64,000 nt of DNA from Streptomyces katrae (GCF_000717655.1 NZ_JNZY01000001.1:186001-250000); one strand, 5' to 3'; shown: positions 26,026 to 36,638, numbered from the stretch's first letter. Numbers and translations are program-made. The notes: generated from the sequence alone by a model not told the origin.

Positions 26026-28263
26026 ATGGGCCGAGCAGAAGCGCGAAAGGCGCAGCAGCGCAGTGCGCGACGGGCGCCGCGCGGGCGCGCCACCGGGAAG
26101 GGGCGCACCGGCAAGCCGACCGGCATACGTCGCTTCTTCACCTGGAAGAAGATCCTGGGGACGCTGTTCGGGCTGCTCCTGCTCGGCATGGGCGCGCTCG
26201 TCGCCCTCTACTTCTGGGTGGACGAGCCCGACCCCAACGCCGACGCCCTCAAGCAGAGCAACGTGTACAAGTACGCGGACGGCTCGATCATGGCGCGCGA
26301 CGGCCAGATGAACCGCGAGATCGTGCCGATCAGCCGGGTACCGAAAGACGTCAAGACCGGCTTCATCGCGATCGAGAACAAGTCCTTCTACAAGGACCGC
26401 GGTGTCGACTTCCTCGGCATCGGGCGCGGCCTGTTCAACACGGTCACCGGCAAGGGCAAGGCCGGCGGTTCGACGATCACCCAGCAGTACGTCAAGAACT
26501 TCTACCTGAACCAGGACCAGACGGCGACCCGCAAGCTCAAGGAGCTGGTGATCTCCCTCAAGGTCGACCGGCGCATGGAGAAGGACGACATCCTCGAGGG
26601 GTACCTGAACACCAGCTACTTCGGGCGCGGCGCGTACGGCATCCAGGCCGCCGCCCAGGCGTACTACGGTGTCGACGTCGACAAGCTGACCCTGGAGCAG
26701 GGTGCGTACCTCGCGGCCGTCCTCCAGGCGCCCAGCGACTACGACCTGGCGACCGCGGGCCCGAACGGCACGCGGCTGGTCAAGATCCGCTTCAACGGCG
26801 TGCTCGACAACATGGTCGAGATGAAGGCGCTCGACCCCGCGAAGCGCAAGGACCTCCAGCTGCCGATGCCGATCAAGCCCAAGGCCGCCCCCGGCATGGA
26901 GGGCCAGAAGGGCTACCTGAAGCAGGCGGCCGACGCGGAGCTGCGCCGGCAGACCGGCATGACCAGCTCCATGCTGCAGGCCGGTGGCTGGGAGATCACC
27001 CTCAACATCGACCCCAAGAAGCAGGCCGCGCTGGAGAAGGCCGTCCAGGACGAGCTGGAGTCCAAGCTCGACCGCAAGGACCGGCCCGTCGACGCGAGCG
27101 TGCAGGCCGGCGCCACCTCCGTGGACCCGAAGACCGGCGCGGTCGTCGCGATGTACGGCGGCACCGGCCTCGGCGACCACTGGGCGAGCAACGCCCTGCG
27201 CCAGGACTTCCAGCCCGGCTCGACCTTCAAGCCGATCGTGCTCGCCTCCGCGCTGGAGAACAAGTCCACGACGCACGACGGAAAGCCGATCACCCCGAAC
27301 GCGCTCTACGACGGCACCAGCAAGCGCCCGGTCGTCGGCAGCGACACCCCGTTCGCGCCGCAGAACCAGGACAACACGAACTACGGCGACCCGCTCCTCA
27401 CGGTCCAGGCGGCCACCAACTCCTCCGTGAACTCGGTGTACGCCCAGATGATCGTGGACGTGGGCCCGCCGAACGTGAAGAAGACGGCGCTGCAGCTCGG
27501 CATGAAGGACCGTGACGGCTGGCCGGAGGACAAGCCGGCCATGTCGCTCGGCACCATGAGCGCCAACACCCTGGAGATGGCCGGCGTCTACGCCACCTTC
27601 GACAACCACGGCAAGAAGATCACCCCGACGGTCATCAAGAGCGCCAAGCACGCCACCCGCGAGTTCAAGCCCGTCGAGTCCGTGGGCAGCCAGGCCATCA
27701 CCCGCGAGACCGCCGACACGGTGACCAAGGTGCTCACCGGCGTCGTCAACGAGGGTTCCGGCAAGGCCGTCAAGAGCTCCGCCTACGAGGCCGCCGGCAA
27801 GACCGGTACCACCGAGTCCAACGTGGCCGCCTGGTTCACCGCGTACACGCCGGAGCTCGTCACCGTCGTCGCGATGTTCGGCGAGGAGCCCGGAACGGCC
27901 AAGCAGGTCACCCTGACCGGTACCGCGGGCGGTGGCCGAGCGGGTGGTTCCAGCTTCCCGGCCGAGATCTGGAAGGCGTACACGCTGGCCGCGCTCAAGG
28001 GCGTGAACACGGCCGAGTTCGACCTCTCCGAGGCGAAGATGGGCGCCCCGCAGGCGCCGAGCCGCAGCAGCTCCCCGTCGTCGAGCTCCTCGGCCTCCAG
28101 CTCGCCGTCGGCCCCCGTCTCGCCGTCGCAGAACTCCCCGGACCCGGGCAAGAGCTCGCCGAACCCGACCAAGAGCCCGACCAAGAGCCCGGACCCGACG
28201 AAGAGTCCGGACCCGACGAAGAGTCCGGACCCGACGAAGAGCCCGCCGATCACGCTCCCGTAG
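26026..28263 (+). CDS. Bifunctional class A penicillin-binding protein
   Basis: 745 residues. A basic cytoplasmic tail (1-40) and one membrane anchor (about 42-64) precede a GT51 glycosyltransferase domain: FIAIENKSFYKDRGVD with catalytic Glu118, and GGSTITQQYVKNFYL. The transpeptidase domain has Ser399 in GSTFKP, the SxN box in TNSSVNSVYAQ, and KTGTTE. It polymerises and cross-links peptidoglycan outside the membrane. In motif 1 Asn-Lys follow Glu118 where Asp-Arg or similar are usual. The C terminus is a Ser/Pro-rich tail ending in repeated TKSPDP units, probably wall-spanning. A terminator follows, so it is monocistronic. Confidence 0.96.
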   Translation: MGRAEARKAQQRSARRAPRGRATGKGRTGKPTGIRRFFTWKKILGTLFGLLLLGMGALVALYFWVDEPDPNADALKQSNVYKYADGSIMARDGQMNREIVPISRVPKDVKTGFIAIENKSFYKDRGVDFLGIGRGLFNTVTGKGKAGGSTITQQYVKNFYLNQDQTATRKLKELVISLKVDRRMEKDDILEGYLNTSYFGRGAYGIQAAAQAYYGVDVDKLTLEQGAYLAAVLQAPSDYDLATAGPNGTRLVKIRFNGVLDNMVEMKALDPAKRKDLQLPMPIKPKAAPGMEGQKGYLKQAADAELRRQTGMTSSMLQAGGWEITLNIDPKKQAALEKAVQDELESKLDRKDRPVDASVQAGATSVDPKTGAVVAMYGGTGLGDHWASNALRQDFQPGSTFKPIVLASALENKSTTHDGKPITPNALYDGTSKRPVVGSDTPFAPQNQDNTNYGDPLLTVQAATNSSVNSVYAQMIVDVGPPNVKKTALQLGMKDRDGWPEDKPAMSLGTMSANTLEMAGVYATFDNHGKKITPTVIKSAKHATREFKPVESVGSQAITRETADTVTKVLTGVVNEGSGKAVKSSAYEAAGKTGTTESNVAAWFTAYTPELVTVVAMFGEEPGTAKQVTLTGTAGGGRAGGSSFPAEIWKAYTLAALKGVNTAEFDLSEAKMGAPQAPSRSSSPSSSSSASSSPSAPVSPSQNSPDPGKSSPNPTKSPTKSPDPTKSPDPTKSPDPTKSPPITLP
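28176..28250 (+). repeat. 18-bp tandem repeat encoding the PBP C-terminal tail
   Basis: The unit CCGGACCCGACGAAGAGT (18 bp, six codons) occurs about three to four times with small changes and encodes repeated Pro-Asp-Pro-Thr-Lys-Ser. Copy number is likely to vary between strains. Confidence 0.85.
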
Positions 28264-28285
28264 CGCGCACCGCCGGATCCGGCAC

Positions 28286-28326
28286 ACCGCCGCCCCGCAG
28301 ATCCATGCTGCGGGGCGGCGGTGTTT
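28286..28326. terminator. Terminator between PBP and catalase genes
   Basis: ACCGCCGCCCCGCAG (28286-28300) pairs perfectly with 28308-28322 over 15 bp around a 7-base loop; GTTTT follows. The genes converge, so it may serve both. Confidence 0.88.
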
Positions 28327-28331
28327 TCGCT

Positions 28332-29792
28332 TCAGCCCTGGACCGCCGCCGCGATCCGGTCGCCGACCGCCTTGTCGATGTTGCGCCAGTACTGCACGGC
28401 ACGTGCCAGCACCGGAGCGCTGACCCCGTCCTTCAGGTGCCCGCTGACGTTCGCCACGAGCCGGTCGCGGGCCGCGTCGTCCAGCACCCGCCGGACCATC
28501 GTGCCCGGCTGGCCCCAGTCGTCGTCCTCGCGGTGCAGGGAGTACGCCTCCCGCACCATCTCGCCCGCCGAGGCCCAGCCGGCCGGCTCGCCGAAGCGGT
28601 CGAAGCCGGCGGCCGGCCCCCCGTACGAGTTCGGCGCGTACGGGCGGGCCGCGGCCGACGGCTCGAAGCGCATCGCGCCGTCCTTCGCGTACGAGGAGAC
28701 CTGCGCGCGGGACCGGTTCGGCGGGAGCTGGGCGTAGTTCGCCCCGATCCGGTAGCGGTGGGTGTCGGGGTACGAGAACAGCCGGCCCAGCAGCATCTTG
28801 TCCGGAGACGGGCCGATGCCCGGCACCAGGTTGGAGGGCTCGAAGGCCGCCTGCTCGATGTGGACGAAGTAGTCCTCCGGGTTCCGGTCCAGGGTCATCC
28901 GGCCGACCTCGATCAGCGGGTGGTCGCCGTGCGGCCACACCTTCGTCAGGTCGAACGGGTTGAACCGGTAGTCCGCTGCATCCTCGAACGGCATGACCTG
29001 GATGTTCATCGTCCAGCTCGGCGGCTCGGAGCCCGCGATCGACTCGAACAGATCGCGGCGGTGGGCGTCGGGGTCCTCGCCCGCGAGGCGGTCGGCGTCG
29101 GCCTGGGTGAGGAACTCGGCGCCCTGGTCGGTCTTCAGGTGGTACTTCACCCAGAACTTCGCGCCGCCGCCGTTGACCCACAGGTAGGTGTGCGAGCCGT
29201 AGCCGTTCATGTGCCGGTACGACCTCGGGATGCCCCGGTCGCCCATCAGCCACGTCACCATGTGCGCGGACTCGGGGGACAGGGTCCAGAAGTCCCACTG
29301 CATGTCGTGGTCGCGCAGCCCGTTGTCGGGACGGCGCTTCTGCGAGCGGATGAAGTCCTGGAACTTGCTCGGGTCGCGCACGAAGAAGACCGGCGTGTTG
29401 TTGCCGACCAGATCGTAATTGCCCTCGTCCGTATAGAACTTCAGGGCGAATCCGCGCGGGTCCCGCCAGGTGTCCGGTGAGCCCTGCTCGCCGGCGACCG
29501 TGGAGAAACGGGCCAGCATCTCGGTCCGGCGGCCCGGCTGGAACAGGTCGGCCCTGGTGAACTGGCTGACGTCGTTGGTCACTTGGAAGACGCCGTACGC
29601 GCCTGCGCCCTTGGCGTGCACCACCCGTTCGGGGACCCGTTCCCGGTTGAACTGGGCCATCTTCTCGATCAGGTAGTGGTCCTGGAGCAGGACCGGGCCG
29701 TCGGGGCCCACGGTGAGCGAGTGCTCGTCGCTCTCCACCGGGATCCCGGCGTTGTCCGTCGTGTACGGGATCTTCTGCGCGTCCTGGGTCAC
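28332..29792 (-). CDS. katA: Monofunctional heme catalase
   Basis: 486 residues, clade 3 small-subunit catalase. The catalytic His is in [16 protein letters not shown] (about 59), the catalytic Asn in [11 protein letters not shown], and the heme-ligand Tyr in [15 protein letters not shown] (about 342). It destroys H2O2 in the cytoplasm and joins AhpC/AhpD as the second peroxide defence in this window. In some Streptomyces a Fur-like catR gene is beside the vegetative catalase; none is here. The symbol is given by function, as paralogues exist in the genus. Confidence 0.95.
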   Translation of the reverse strand: MTQDAQKIPYTTDNAGIPVESDEHSLTVGPDGPVLLQDHYLIEKMAQFNRERVPERVVHAKGAGAYGVFQVTNDVSQFTRADLFQPGRRTEMLARFSTVAGEQGSPDTWRDPRGFALKFYTDEGNYDLVGNNTPVFFVRDPSKFQDFIRSQKRRPDNGLRDHDMQWDFWTLSPESAHMVTWLMGDRGIPRSYRHMNGYGSHTYLWVNGGGAKFWVKYHLKTDQGAEFLTQADADRLAGEDPDAHRRDLFESIAGSEPPSWTMNIQVMPFEDAADYRFNPFDLTKVWPHGDHPLIEVGRMTLDRNPEDYFVHIEQAAFEPSNLVPGIGPSPDKMLLGRLFSYPDTHRYRIGANYAQLPPNRSRAQVSSYAKDGAMRFEPSAAARPYAPNSYGGPAAGFDRFGEPAGWASAGEMVREAYSLHREDDDWGQPGTMVRRVLDDAARDRLVANVSGHLKDGVSAPVLARAVQYWRNIDKAVGDRIAAAVQG

Positions 29793-29849
29793 GAGGGTCC
29801 TCCCGAGGGGCGGCCGGCTCCCCCTGGCTCCCCCCTCGCGCCTACCCAG

Positions 29850-32456
29850 TCAACGCCGATCGTTCGCCCCCGGCAACGGGAGCTCGAACCAGACCACCTT
29901 TCCGCTGCTCAGCCGGGTGGCGCCCCAGCGGCGGGCCATCCGGTTGACCAGGAACAGCCCGCGGCCGCCCTCGTCGGTGTCCCTCGCGCGGCGCTGGCGG
30001 GGCAGCTGCGGGGAGTCGTCGCCGACCTCGCAGCGCAGTACGTCCGTCCGCAGCAGGCGCAACGTCACGGGCCGCTCGGCGTACCGCACGGCATTGGTGA
30101 CCACCTCGCTGACCAGCAGCTCGAGGGAGTCCTGGAGCTCCTCCAGGCCCCACCGGGTCAGCGCGCGGCGGGCGAACCGGCGGGCCCGGCCCGGAGCGGT
30201 TTCCTCCGGGTCCAGGAACCAGTACGCCACGTCACTGGGCGCGATCCCGTCGAAGCGGGCCGCGAGCAGCGCGATGTCGTCGTCCCGGTCGCCCGGGCCG
30301 AGCATGTCCAGCACGTCGTCGCACAGGGCCTCCAGCGGCGGCGGATGGTCCAGGCCGGTCAGCTGGGCGGTGGTGGCGAGCCGCTCGCGGAGCTGCTCGA
30401 TGCCGGTCCACACGTCCCGCAGCCGGGACTCCACCAGGCCGTCGGTGTACAGCAGCAGGGTGGCCCCGGCGGGGGCGTCCAGCTCCACGGCCTCGAAGTC
30501 CACGCCGCCGACGCCGATGGGGGCGCCGGGGGGCACGCGGAGCACCTCGGCGCGGCCGCCCAGGTGCAGCAGCACGGGCGGCGGGTGGCCGGCGTTGGCG
30601 ATGGTGATCCGGTGCGAGACGGGGTCGTAGACCGCGTAAAGGCAGGTCGCCATCCGGTCGGAGCCGAGGCGCTGGGCCTGCTCGTCCAGGTGGTGCAGGA
30701 CCTCGGCGGGCGGCAGGTCCAGCTGGGCCAGGGTCTGGGCCGTGGTGCGGAGCTGGCCCATGATCGCTGCGGAGGTCATGGAGTGGCCCATGACGTCACC
30801 GACGACGAGTGCGACCCGGCTTCCGGGCAGCGGTATGGCGTCGTACCAGTCGCCGCCGACCCGGGCCGTCTCGGCGGCGGGCAGGTAGCGCGAGGCGAGC
30901 CGCACGCCGGTGGGCTGGGGGAGGCTGTCGGGGAGCATGGTGCGCTGGAGCTCGTCGGCGATGTACGCCTCGCGGCCGTACAGGACCGCCTTGTCGATGC
31001 CGAGCGCGGTGTGCGTGGCCAGCTGCGCGGCGACCAGCAGGTCGTTCTGCTCGAACGCGGGCCGTTCGGGGCTGCGCAGGAACACCGCCGCGCCGATGAC
31101 GCGACGGCGGCCGCGCAGCGGCGCGAGGATGGCCCGCTGGCCGCGCGGTACGGGGTGTTCCGAGCCGAGCAGCTCCGCCAGCGCGTCCTTGGCCCCTGCG
31201 GCGGACCCGAAGACGGGCCGTACGCCGCGCAGGACCTCGGCGAGCGCCCCGCCGGTGCGGATCTCGCACAGCTCGGCCGCGGGCAGGTCACCCTGCGGGC
31301 CGACCATCGGCAGCTGGCTGAAGTCGAGCTCCCCTGCGGCCCCCGCGGCCCCGGCGCCTTCCGCTCCGGTCAGATCGTCGATCGGCCGGAGCCGGTCGGT
31401 ACGGCGCAGCCTTAAAACGACCGGGCCGACGGGACGCTCGTCGCCCACCGGCAGGGGATCGCGCAGGTAGACGAGGATGGCGTCCGAGAACGTCGGCACG
31501 GTGGCCCGGCACAGTCCCAGCACGATCTCGTCGAGGTCGATGCCGCGGGCGATCCGCCGGGTGGCGGCCCCGACGAAGCGCAGCCGGTCCCCTTCGCGCC
31601 GCGCCGTCCCGCCGTCCGGCGGGGGCGCGCTCCCGCCGAGGACATCGGCCACAGCGGAACTCTGCCCTTCGTACGCCGTGCCGCCGGCACCGGCCGCACC
31701 GGCTTGGCCGTCGGCTGCGGCGCCTTGCCCGGCGTCGTCGGCCCCGGCTTCACTGCTCGCGGGGGCGTTCCCGGGGGCGGCGCCGGCCCGGGCTGCACCG
31801 GCCCGCCCGGCGGCTGCCGCTGCGTCAGGCCCGGTTTCACGGGCGCGGGCCGAGGTGGTGGTCCCGTCCGGGGCCGGGGGCGTCTCGCGGGGGCGGGAGC
31901 CGCCCGGCATCACGGGCGCCTGCCGGTCCTGGCCGTCGGCCTGCCGGTCCTGGTCGCCGACCCGGGCCTCGTGGGCCCGCCCGGCGGGCAGGGCCGCGGA
32001 CGCAGGGTCCTCGTCGGGGGCGGCCGCCGCGTGCGCGGCGTTCCGTGCGGCTTCGCCGTCGCGCCGCCGCGATCCGCCCGCCGCGGTCTCGCGCGCGGCG
32101 TTGCGGGCCGCCTCGCCGTCGCGGGCGCGGCGGCCGGCCGCGCCCTGCGCCGCGGCGGCGCGCGAGCGGCTGCGGCCCGGGCGGGGCGTGCCGTCCTGCG
32201 GGGCGGGGACACCCTCGCCGCGCGGCCGCGGGACGTCCGAGGCCCGTCCGGCGCCCTCCGCATGCGCGCGGACCGGGTCGTCGCCGGCCGCGGCCGAACC
32301 GCGTACGGCCTCGGCGGCGGGGACGGGGGCCTTGCCGTGGCCCAGTTCCTCCGCCGCACCGCCGGAGGCGGCAGGCATGGTGGAGCCGCCCGGGGCCGGT
32401 GTCGCGGCGGCCGCGGCAGGCTGCGGGCCCTCCTGCGAGGTGGGGTACTCCGTCAC
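29850..32456 (-). CDS. SpoIIE-type PP2C phosphatase with GAF and GHKL kinase-like domains, TTA codon
   Basis: 868 residues. Residues 1-265 are Ala/Gly/Arg-rich low complexity; about 270-450 form a GAF-like sensor (RRIARGIDLDEIVLGLCRAT; RVIGAAVFLRSPERPAF); 470-680 a SpoIIE PP2C domain (YIADELQRTMLPDSLPQP, ARVGGDWYDAIPLPGSRVAL, VVGDVMGHSM, ANAGHPPPVLL, LYTDGLVE, DRDDDIALLAARF); 720-860 an RsbW-like ATPase (LVSEVVTNAVRYA, EGGRGLFLVNRMA). Such proteins both dephosphorylate anti-anti-sigma factors and may phosphorylate them, steering sigma factors for stress or development. Codon 348 (31413-31415) is TTA, so full translation should need bldA tRNA. GTG 32456 is chosen by similarity of MTEYPTS-type starts; the ribosome site is weak. 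Confidence 0.92.
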   Translation of the reverse strand: MTEYPTSQEGPQPAAAAATPAPGGSTMPAASGGAAEELGHGKAPVPAAEAVRGSAAAGDDPVRAHAEGAGRASDVPRPRGEGVPAPQDGTPRPGRSRSRAAAAQGAAGRRARDGEAARNAARETAAGGSRRRDGEAARNAAHAAAAPDEDPASAALPAGRAHEARVGDQDRQADGQDRQAPVMPGGSRPRETPPAPDGTTTSARARETGPDAAAAAGRAGAARAGAAPGNAPASSEAGADDAGQGAAADGQAGAAGAGGTAYEGQSSAVADVLGGSAPPPDGGTARREGDRLRFVGAATRRIARGIDLDEIVLGLCRATVPTFSDAILVYLRDPLPVGDERPVGPVVLRLRRTDRLRPIDDLTGAEGAGAAGAAGELDFSQLPMVGPQGDLPAAELCEIRTGGALAEVLRGVRPVFGSAAGAKDALAELLGSEHPVPRGQRAILAPLRGRRRVIGAAVFLRSPERPAFEQNDLLVAAQLATHTALGIDKAVLYGREAYIADELQRTMLPDSLPQPTGVRLASRYLPAAETARVGGDWYDAIPLPGSRVALVVGDVMGHSMTSAAIMGQLRTTAQTLAQLDLPPAEVLHHLDEQAQRLGSDRMATCLYAVYDPVSHRITIANAGHPPPVLLHLGGRAEVLRVPPGAPIGVGGVDFEAVELDAPAGATLLLYTDGLVESRLRDVWTGIEQLRERLATTAQLTGLDHPPPLEALCDDVLDMLGPGDRDDDIALLAARFDGIAPSDVAYWFLDPEETAPGRARRFARRALTRWGLEELQDSLELLVSEVVTNAVRYAERPVTLRLLRTDVLRCEVGDDSPQLPRQRRARDTDEGGRGLFLVNRMARRWGATRLSSGKVVWFELPLPGANDRR

Positions 32457-32708
32457 GCGTGGAATTCCGTCCGTTTGCGCTCGATGTGCGCTGCACTCAA
32501 CTCGGTCAGTCGCGGTATACCCGCTCAGCGGCGGGGACACCATCACCCCGCGGTACCGCGTCCCGCTCGTTACCTCTCGCCCTGCGTTGACCTCCGGTCA
32601 AGTCCCGCGTACGGCACGACATTTACGGATGTGCTGCCGAGCGCGCCTTCCGCGCGCGACCCGCGGAGGGAGATCTTACGTTTGAACCCCGGGGGCGCAT
32701 CAAGGGTC
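32457..32708. other. 252-base gap before the SpoIIE-like gene
   Basis: Between the SpoIIE-like gene and the DUF402 gene, both on the minus strand. It must hold the promoter of the former. An in-frame extension back to 32546 (starting MVSPPLSG) is possible. I see no clear operator. Confidence 0.5.
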
Positions 32709-33404
32709 TCATGAGGTCATATGCGCAGGAGTGCGGTCCCAGTCCTCGGGAAGGGCCGGAACTCCCCAGGCCGGATCCGGCCGCCAGTCCTGCCAGCCGT
32801 CGGAGAACGGAGCCCCCCACGCCTTGATCACGTCCACCGCGGCACGCCCCGCGACCTGCACTTGGCGGGCCTGTCCCGCGTCCATCAGACCGGACCGCTG
32901 GGCCTGCGCGAACTCGTCCTCGTCCAGCCACTTCCACGTGCGGTCCGGGTAGACGGAGATGTCCAGGAAGTGGTCCACGGAGTCGATCCCGCCGGACCAC
33001 CGGGTCCGCGGCTCCTCGAGGTTCACGTACCAGTTCTTGAACCGCCAGCCGCGCTCCCAGAACAGCCACACCGACCACGCGTCCCCGGGCCGGGCCAGCT
33101 TCAGCACGCCGGCGCCGAACCAGCGCGACCGTACGGTGGTGCGCGGCGCGGTGTACCGGGTGGCGAGCGGCTCCTCGTGGACGGGGCTGCCGTCGGCCAG
33201 CACCGGCTTGACGCACTCGGTGCCGGGGGCCATCCACACCGCCAGCAGCTCGTCGGTGTCCTGCACCACGGTCACCGGACGGCAGATGTGGACCGCGCCC
33301 TTCAGGCCCGGGGCGTGGTCGCGGTAGCGCCAGAGGATCTGCTCCCCGGGCCGCCAGCGGATGCCCTGCGCGTCGCCGCCCCCGCGGCCTCCGGTACCTG
33401 TCAT
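32709..33404 (-). CDS. DUF402 / FomD-like nucleotide phosphatase
   Basis: 231 residues with the complete DUF402 domain. Visible conserved parts: RWRPGEQILWRYRD, RPVTVVQDTDELLAVWMAPG, the Trp-rich FWERGWRFKNWYVNLEEPRTR and the acidic metal-site block GGIDSVDHFLDISVYPDRTWKWLDEDEF (in pieces). Characterised members (FomD, Staphylococcus Ntdp) hydrolyse nucleoside di/triphosphates or CMP-phosphonates with divalent metals. The family assignment is strong; the substrate here is unknown. It stands alone, followed at distance by the SpoIIE-like gene in the same direction. Confidence 0.9.
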   Translation of the reverse strand: MTGTGGRGGGDAQGIRWRPGEQILWRYRDHAPGLKGAVHICRPVTVVQDTDELLAVWMAPGTECVKPVLADGSPVHEEPLATRYTAPRTTVRSRWFGAGVLKLARPGDAWSVWLFWERGWRFKNWYVNLEEPRTRWSGGIDSVDHFLDISVYPDRTWKWLDEDEFAQAQRSGLMDAGQARQVQVAGRAAVDVIKAWGAPFSDGWQDWRPDPAWGVPALPEDWDRTPAHMTS

Positions 33405-33507
33405 GCGCAGATCTTAGGGCGGGGGCCCCTGCGCCCGCTGCGGTGCAGGTCACGGAGGTGTGCGGGGACGGGAAACGACCGAATCCGGCCCTCCTGGGGA
33501 AACGTTT

Positions 33508-34911
33508 TCAGGGCCGGGTCATCCGCAGGACGTCGAGCGCCTCGTCCAGCTGCTCCAGCGTCAGGTCGCCGCGGTCGACGTAGCCGGCCTCGAGTACGAC
33601 CTCCCTGATCGTCTTCCGCTCCGCGAGCGCCCTCTTGGCGACCTTGGCCGCCTCCTCGTAGCCGATGTACCGGTTCAGCGGGGTCACCACGGAGGGGGAG
33701 GACTCGGCGAACTCCCTGGCCCGCGCCTCGTTGGCGGTGATCCCGTCGATCGTGCGGTCGGCCAGCAGGCGGCTCGCGCTGCCGAGCAGCCGGATCGATT
33801 CCAGGAGGTTCTTCGCCATCACGGGGAGCATCACATTGAGCTCGAAATTGCCCGCCGCGCCCGCCACCGCGACGGTCGTGTCGTTCCCCGTCACCTGCGC
33901 GGCGACCATGAGCACGGCCTCCGGGACCACCGGATTGACCTTCCCGGGCATGATCGAGGAGCCCGGCTGGAGATCAGGGAGATTGATTTCGGCCAATCCT
34001 GTCCGCGGTCCCGAGGCCATCCAGCGCAGATCGTTGGAGATTTTGGTCAACGAGACGGCGATCGTGCGGAGCATCCCCGAGGTCTCCACCAGCGCGTCCC
34101 GCGCCCCCTGCGCCTCGAAGTGGTTGCGCGCCTCGGTCAGCGGCAGTCCGGTCGCCGCGGCCACCTCGGCGATCACGGCGGCCGAGAACCCGGGCGGGGT
34201 GTTGATGCCGGTGCCCACGGCGGTTCCGCCCAGCGGCAGTTCGGCCAGCCGGGGCAGCGCCGCCCGCAGCCGCTCGACGCCGTAGCGCACCTGGGCGGCG
34301 TACCCGCCGAACTCCTGGCCCAGCGTCACCGGGGTGGCGTCCATCAGGTGGGTGCGGCCCGCCTTGACCACGCCGGCGAACTCGGCGGCCTTGCGCTCCA
34401 GGGCGGCGGCGAGGTGCTCCAGGGCCGGGATCAGTTCGCGGGTGACGGCGGCGGTCGCGGCGATGTGGATGGACGACGGGAACACGTCGTTGGAGCTCTG
34501 CGAGGCATTGACATGGTCGTTGGGGTGGACCTCGCGGCCGAGCCGCTCGCCGGCCAGGGTGGCGATGACCTCGTTGGCGTTCATGTTGGACGAGGTCCCG
34601 GACCCGGTCTGGAACACGTCGACCGGGAAGTGCTCGTCCCAGCGCCCCTCGGCCACCTCGGTGGCGGCGGACCGGATCGCCCCGGCGATGTCCTCGTCCA
34701 CCACCCCCAGCTTCGCGTTCACCGCGGCGGCCGCAGCCTTGACGAGGGCGAGCGCCTCGATGTGGGCGCGCTCCAGACGCTGCCCGGAGACGGGGAAGTT
34801 CTCCACCGCGCGCTGGGTCTGAGCTCGCCATTTGGCGTGCACGGGCACCCGCACCTCGCCCATCGAGTCGTGCTCGGTCCGATAGGCGCCCTGGTTCTGA
34901 TCGTCGGTCAT
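33508..34911 (-). CDS. fumC: Class II fumarate hydratase FumC
   Basis: 467 residues, the length of iron-independent class II fumarases. The signature [12 protein letters not shown], the substrate loop [18 protein letters not shown] and the active-site [14 protein letters not shown] are all present. It interconverts fumarate and malate in the TCA cycle without an Fe-S cluster. GAGGAGG stands seven bases before ATG 34911. A class I fumarase lies 3 kb away on the same strand, giving oxygen-resistant and Fe-S isozymes in one neighbourhood. Confidence 0.97.
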   Translation of the reverse strand: MTDDQNQGAYRTEHDSMGEVRVPVHAKWRAQTQRAVENFPVSGQRLERAHIEALALVKAAAAAVNAKLGVVDEDIAGAIRSAATEVAEGRWDEHFPVDVFQTGSGTSSNMNANEVIATLAGERLGREVHPNDHVNASQSSNDVFPSSIHIAATAAVTRELIPALEHLAAALERKAAEFAGVVKAGRTHLMDATPVTLGQEFGGYAAQVRYGVERLRAALPRLAELPLGGTAVGTGINTPPGFSAAVIAEVAAATGLPLTEARNHFEAQGARDALVETSGMLRTIAVSLTKISNDLRWMASGPRTGLAEINLPDLQPGSSIMPGKVNPVVPEAVLMVAAQVTGNDTTVAVAGAAGNFELNVMLPVMAKNLLESIRLLGSASRLLADRTIDGITANEARAREFAESSPSVVTPLNRYIGYEEAAKVAKRALAERKTIREVVLEAGYVDRGDLTLEQLDEALDVLRMTRP

Positions 34912-35016
34912 GTTCGTTGCCTCCTCAAAAAGTTGAGCAATTGTCTTGTTCGAAGTGTTCCCAAGTCCCCTACCGGCCAGTAAATACCGTGGGTAACACC
35001 GACAGGGGAGACGTTC

Positions 35017-36546
35017 ATGACACGTGTACGTACGAAACCCGGGCTCAGATCTACCGTCGCCGCCGTCGCGGCGATCGCGGCCGCCCTCGGGGGCGTCACC
35101 GCCATCACCCCCATGGCCCAGGCCGCGACCGGCCCCGCAGCGGCCGCCACCCCGCTCTCGCCCGAGCTGGAGGCCGTCCGCGCCGCGGAGGCCGTCAAGA
35201 TCTACGGCGACCCGGCGATCCGCCCGCTGAACGAGCGCAAGACCGGCCTGATCTCGCTCGGCGACAGCGAGATTTCGGGCGAAGGCGTCGGCAACTACGA
35301 CCCGGCCACCAACACCCCGAACAACCAGTGCCACCGCTCGCCGGACTCCGCGATCCACCGCACCGGCATCCCGGCCGACCTGACCTTCAACGTCGCCTGC
35401 TCCGGCGGCTACACCGGCAACATCCGGATCGGCGGCAGCAAGCAGTACGCCGACGAGCTGGTGCAGAGCGACAGCCTGGCCGTCAAGGCGCGCAACACGA
35501 AGATCAAGATGGTGCTGCTCGTCGCCGGAGCCAACGACGACCTCCAGTTCGGCCCCGTCATGACCGACTGCGTGACCCGCTGGGTGCTCAGCCAGGGCAC
35601 GTGCGAGCCCAAGTACGGCCCCGGCTGGCAGGCGCGCGTCGACGGCCTGAAGCCCAAGGTCGAGTCCACCGTCGCCGACCTCAAGACCGTCATGCGCGAC
35701 GCGGGCTACGCCGACTCCGACTACAAGCTCGTCGTGATGGGCTACCCCAGCCCCATCGGCCCCGACTTCTACGACAACCCCAACTTCCCCGGCAAGCTCC
35801 CCGGAGGCTGCGCCGGCTACGACTCCGACGCCGCCTGGGGCCGCAACTACGCGGTGCCCACCTTCGAGAAGGGCATGCGCGCGGCGGCCCTGGCCTCGGG
35901 CGCCACGTACCTGGACAACTCCCGGCTCTTCCAAGGCCACGAGGTGTGCATGGAGGACGCCTGGGCCCGCGGCCTCTACCTGGACCTCGGCGACCACTTC
36001 CCGTGGGACGAGAACACCGCCCGCCAGTCCTTCCACCCCAACTACCGCGGCCACGGCGCCTTCGCGTCCTGTCTGACCCAGCTCTACGACTCGGGCCTGC
36101 GCGAGGCCTCCTGCGCCGACCCTGCGAGCACCGGCACCCCGGTCCTGCAGGCCGGTGCCTGGGACGACCTGTACCGGCCGCTGAAGAACGAGGCGACCGG
36201 CAACTGCCTCGACTCCAACGGCGGCGCCAGCGCCAATGACACCAAGGTCATCGGCTGGGACTGCCACGGCAGCCGCAACCAGGGCTGGTGGTACGACTCC
36301 GCGAAGAAGTCCGTCCACATCGAGCTCACCCACGACCGCTGCCTGGACGCCCCGGGCGCCAACTACGGCGCGGGCACCGGCCTGATCCTCTGGAACTGCC
36401 ACGGCGGCGCGAACCAGCAGTGGGTCCGCGACGGCGCCACCCTGCGCCCCGCGGCCGCCCAAGGCATGTGCCTGACCGTGGCCGCCGCCCACGACCAGCT
36501 GCGCCTGCAGACCTGCAACGGCTCGGCGAACCAGCGCTTCGTGTAG
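35017..36546 (+). CDS. Secreted GDSL/SGNH esterase with C-terminal ricin-type lectin domain
   Basis: 509 residues. A signal peptide covers 1-37. Residues 75-360 are an SGNH hydrolase: the nucleophile Ser is in [12 protein letters not shown], Gly/Asn oxyanion residues in [12 protein letters not shown] and [13 protein letters not shown], and the Asp-x-x-His pair near [11 protein letters not shown]. Residues 380-509 are a beta-trefoil with repeated Q/N-x-W/F motifs ([25 protein letters not shown]) that binds sugars. It probably cleaves esters of lipids or acylated polysaccharides while bound to glycans outside the cell. Divergent from fumC, it ends at a hairpin (36595-36620). Confidence 0.93.
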   Translation: MTRVRTKPGLRSTVAAVAAIAAALGGVTAITPMAQAATGPAAAATPLSPELEAVRAAEAVKIYGDPAIRPLNERKTGLISLGDSEISGEGVGNYDPATNTPNNQCHRSPDSAIHRTGIPADLTFNVACSGGYTGNIRIGGSKQYADELVQSDSLAVKARNTKIKMVLLVAGANDDLQFGPVMTDCVTRWVLSQGTCEPKYGPGWQARVDGLKPKVESTVADLKTVMRDAGYADSDYKLVVMGYPSPIGPDFYDNPNFPGKLPGGCAGYDSDAAWGRNYAVPTFEKGMRAAALASGATYLDNSRLFQGHEVCMEDAWARGLYLDLGDHFPWDENTARQSFHPNYRGHGAFASCLTQLYDSGLREASCADPASTGTPVLQAGAWDDLYRPLKNEATGNCLDSNGGASANDTKVIGWDCHGSRNQGWWYDSAKKSVHIELTHDRCLDAPGANYGAGTGLILWNCHGGANQQWVRDGATLRPAAAQGMCLTVAAAHDQLRLQTCNGSANQRFV

Positions 36547-36594
36547 AGGGCACAGCGCGCAGACCCGCACCTGCACACGCACCGAACCCCCCAC

Positions 36595-36620
36595 ACCCGG
36601 CCGGCGCACCCCGGCCGGGT
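36595..36620. terminator. Hairpin between the lipase and GDPD genes
   Basis: ACCCGGCCGG (36595-36604) pairs with CCGGCCGGGT (36611-36620) around six bases; no T-tract. It separates convergent genes. Confidence 0.6.
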
Positions 36621-36638
36621 GGCCGTACGCAGGGCCGG

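Noticed and set aside
25792-29298. Long minus-strand open frame opposite the penicillin-binding protein
   Set aside because: Antisense to the PBP with its conserved motifs, and the protein has no recognisable domain.
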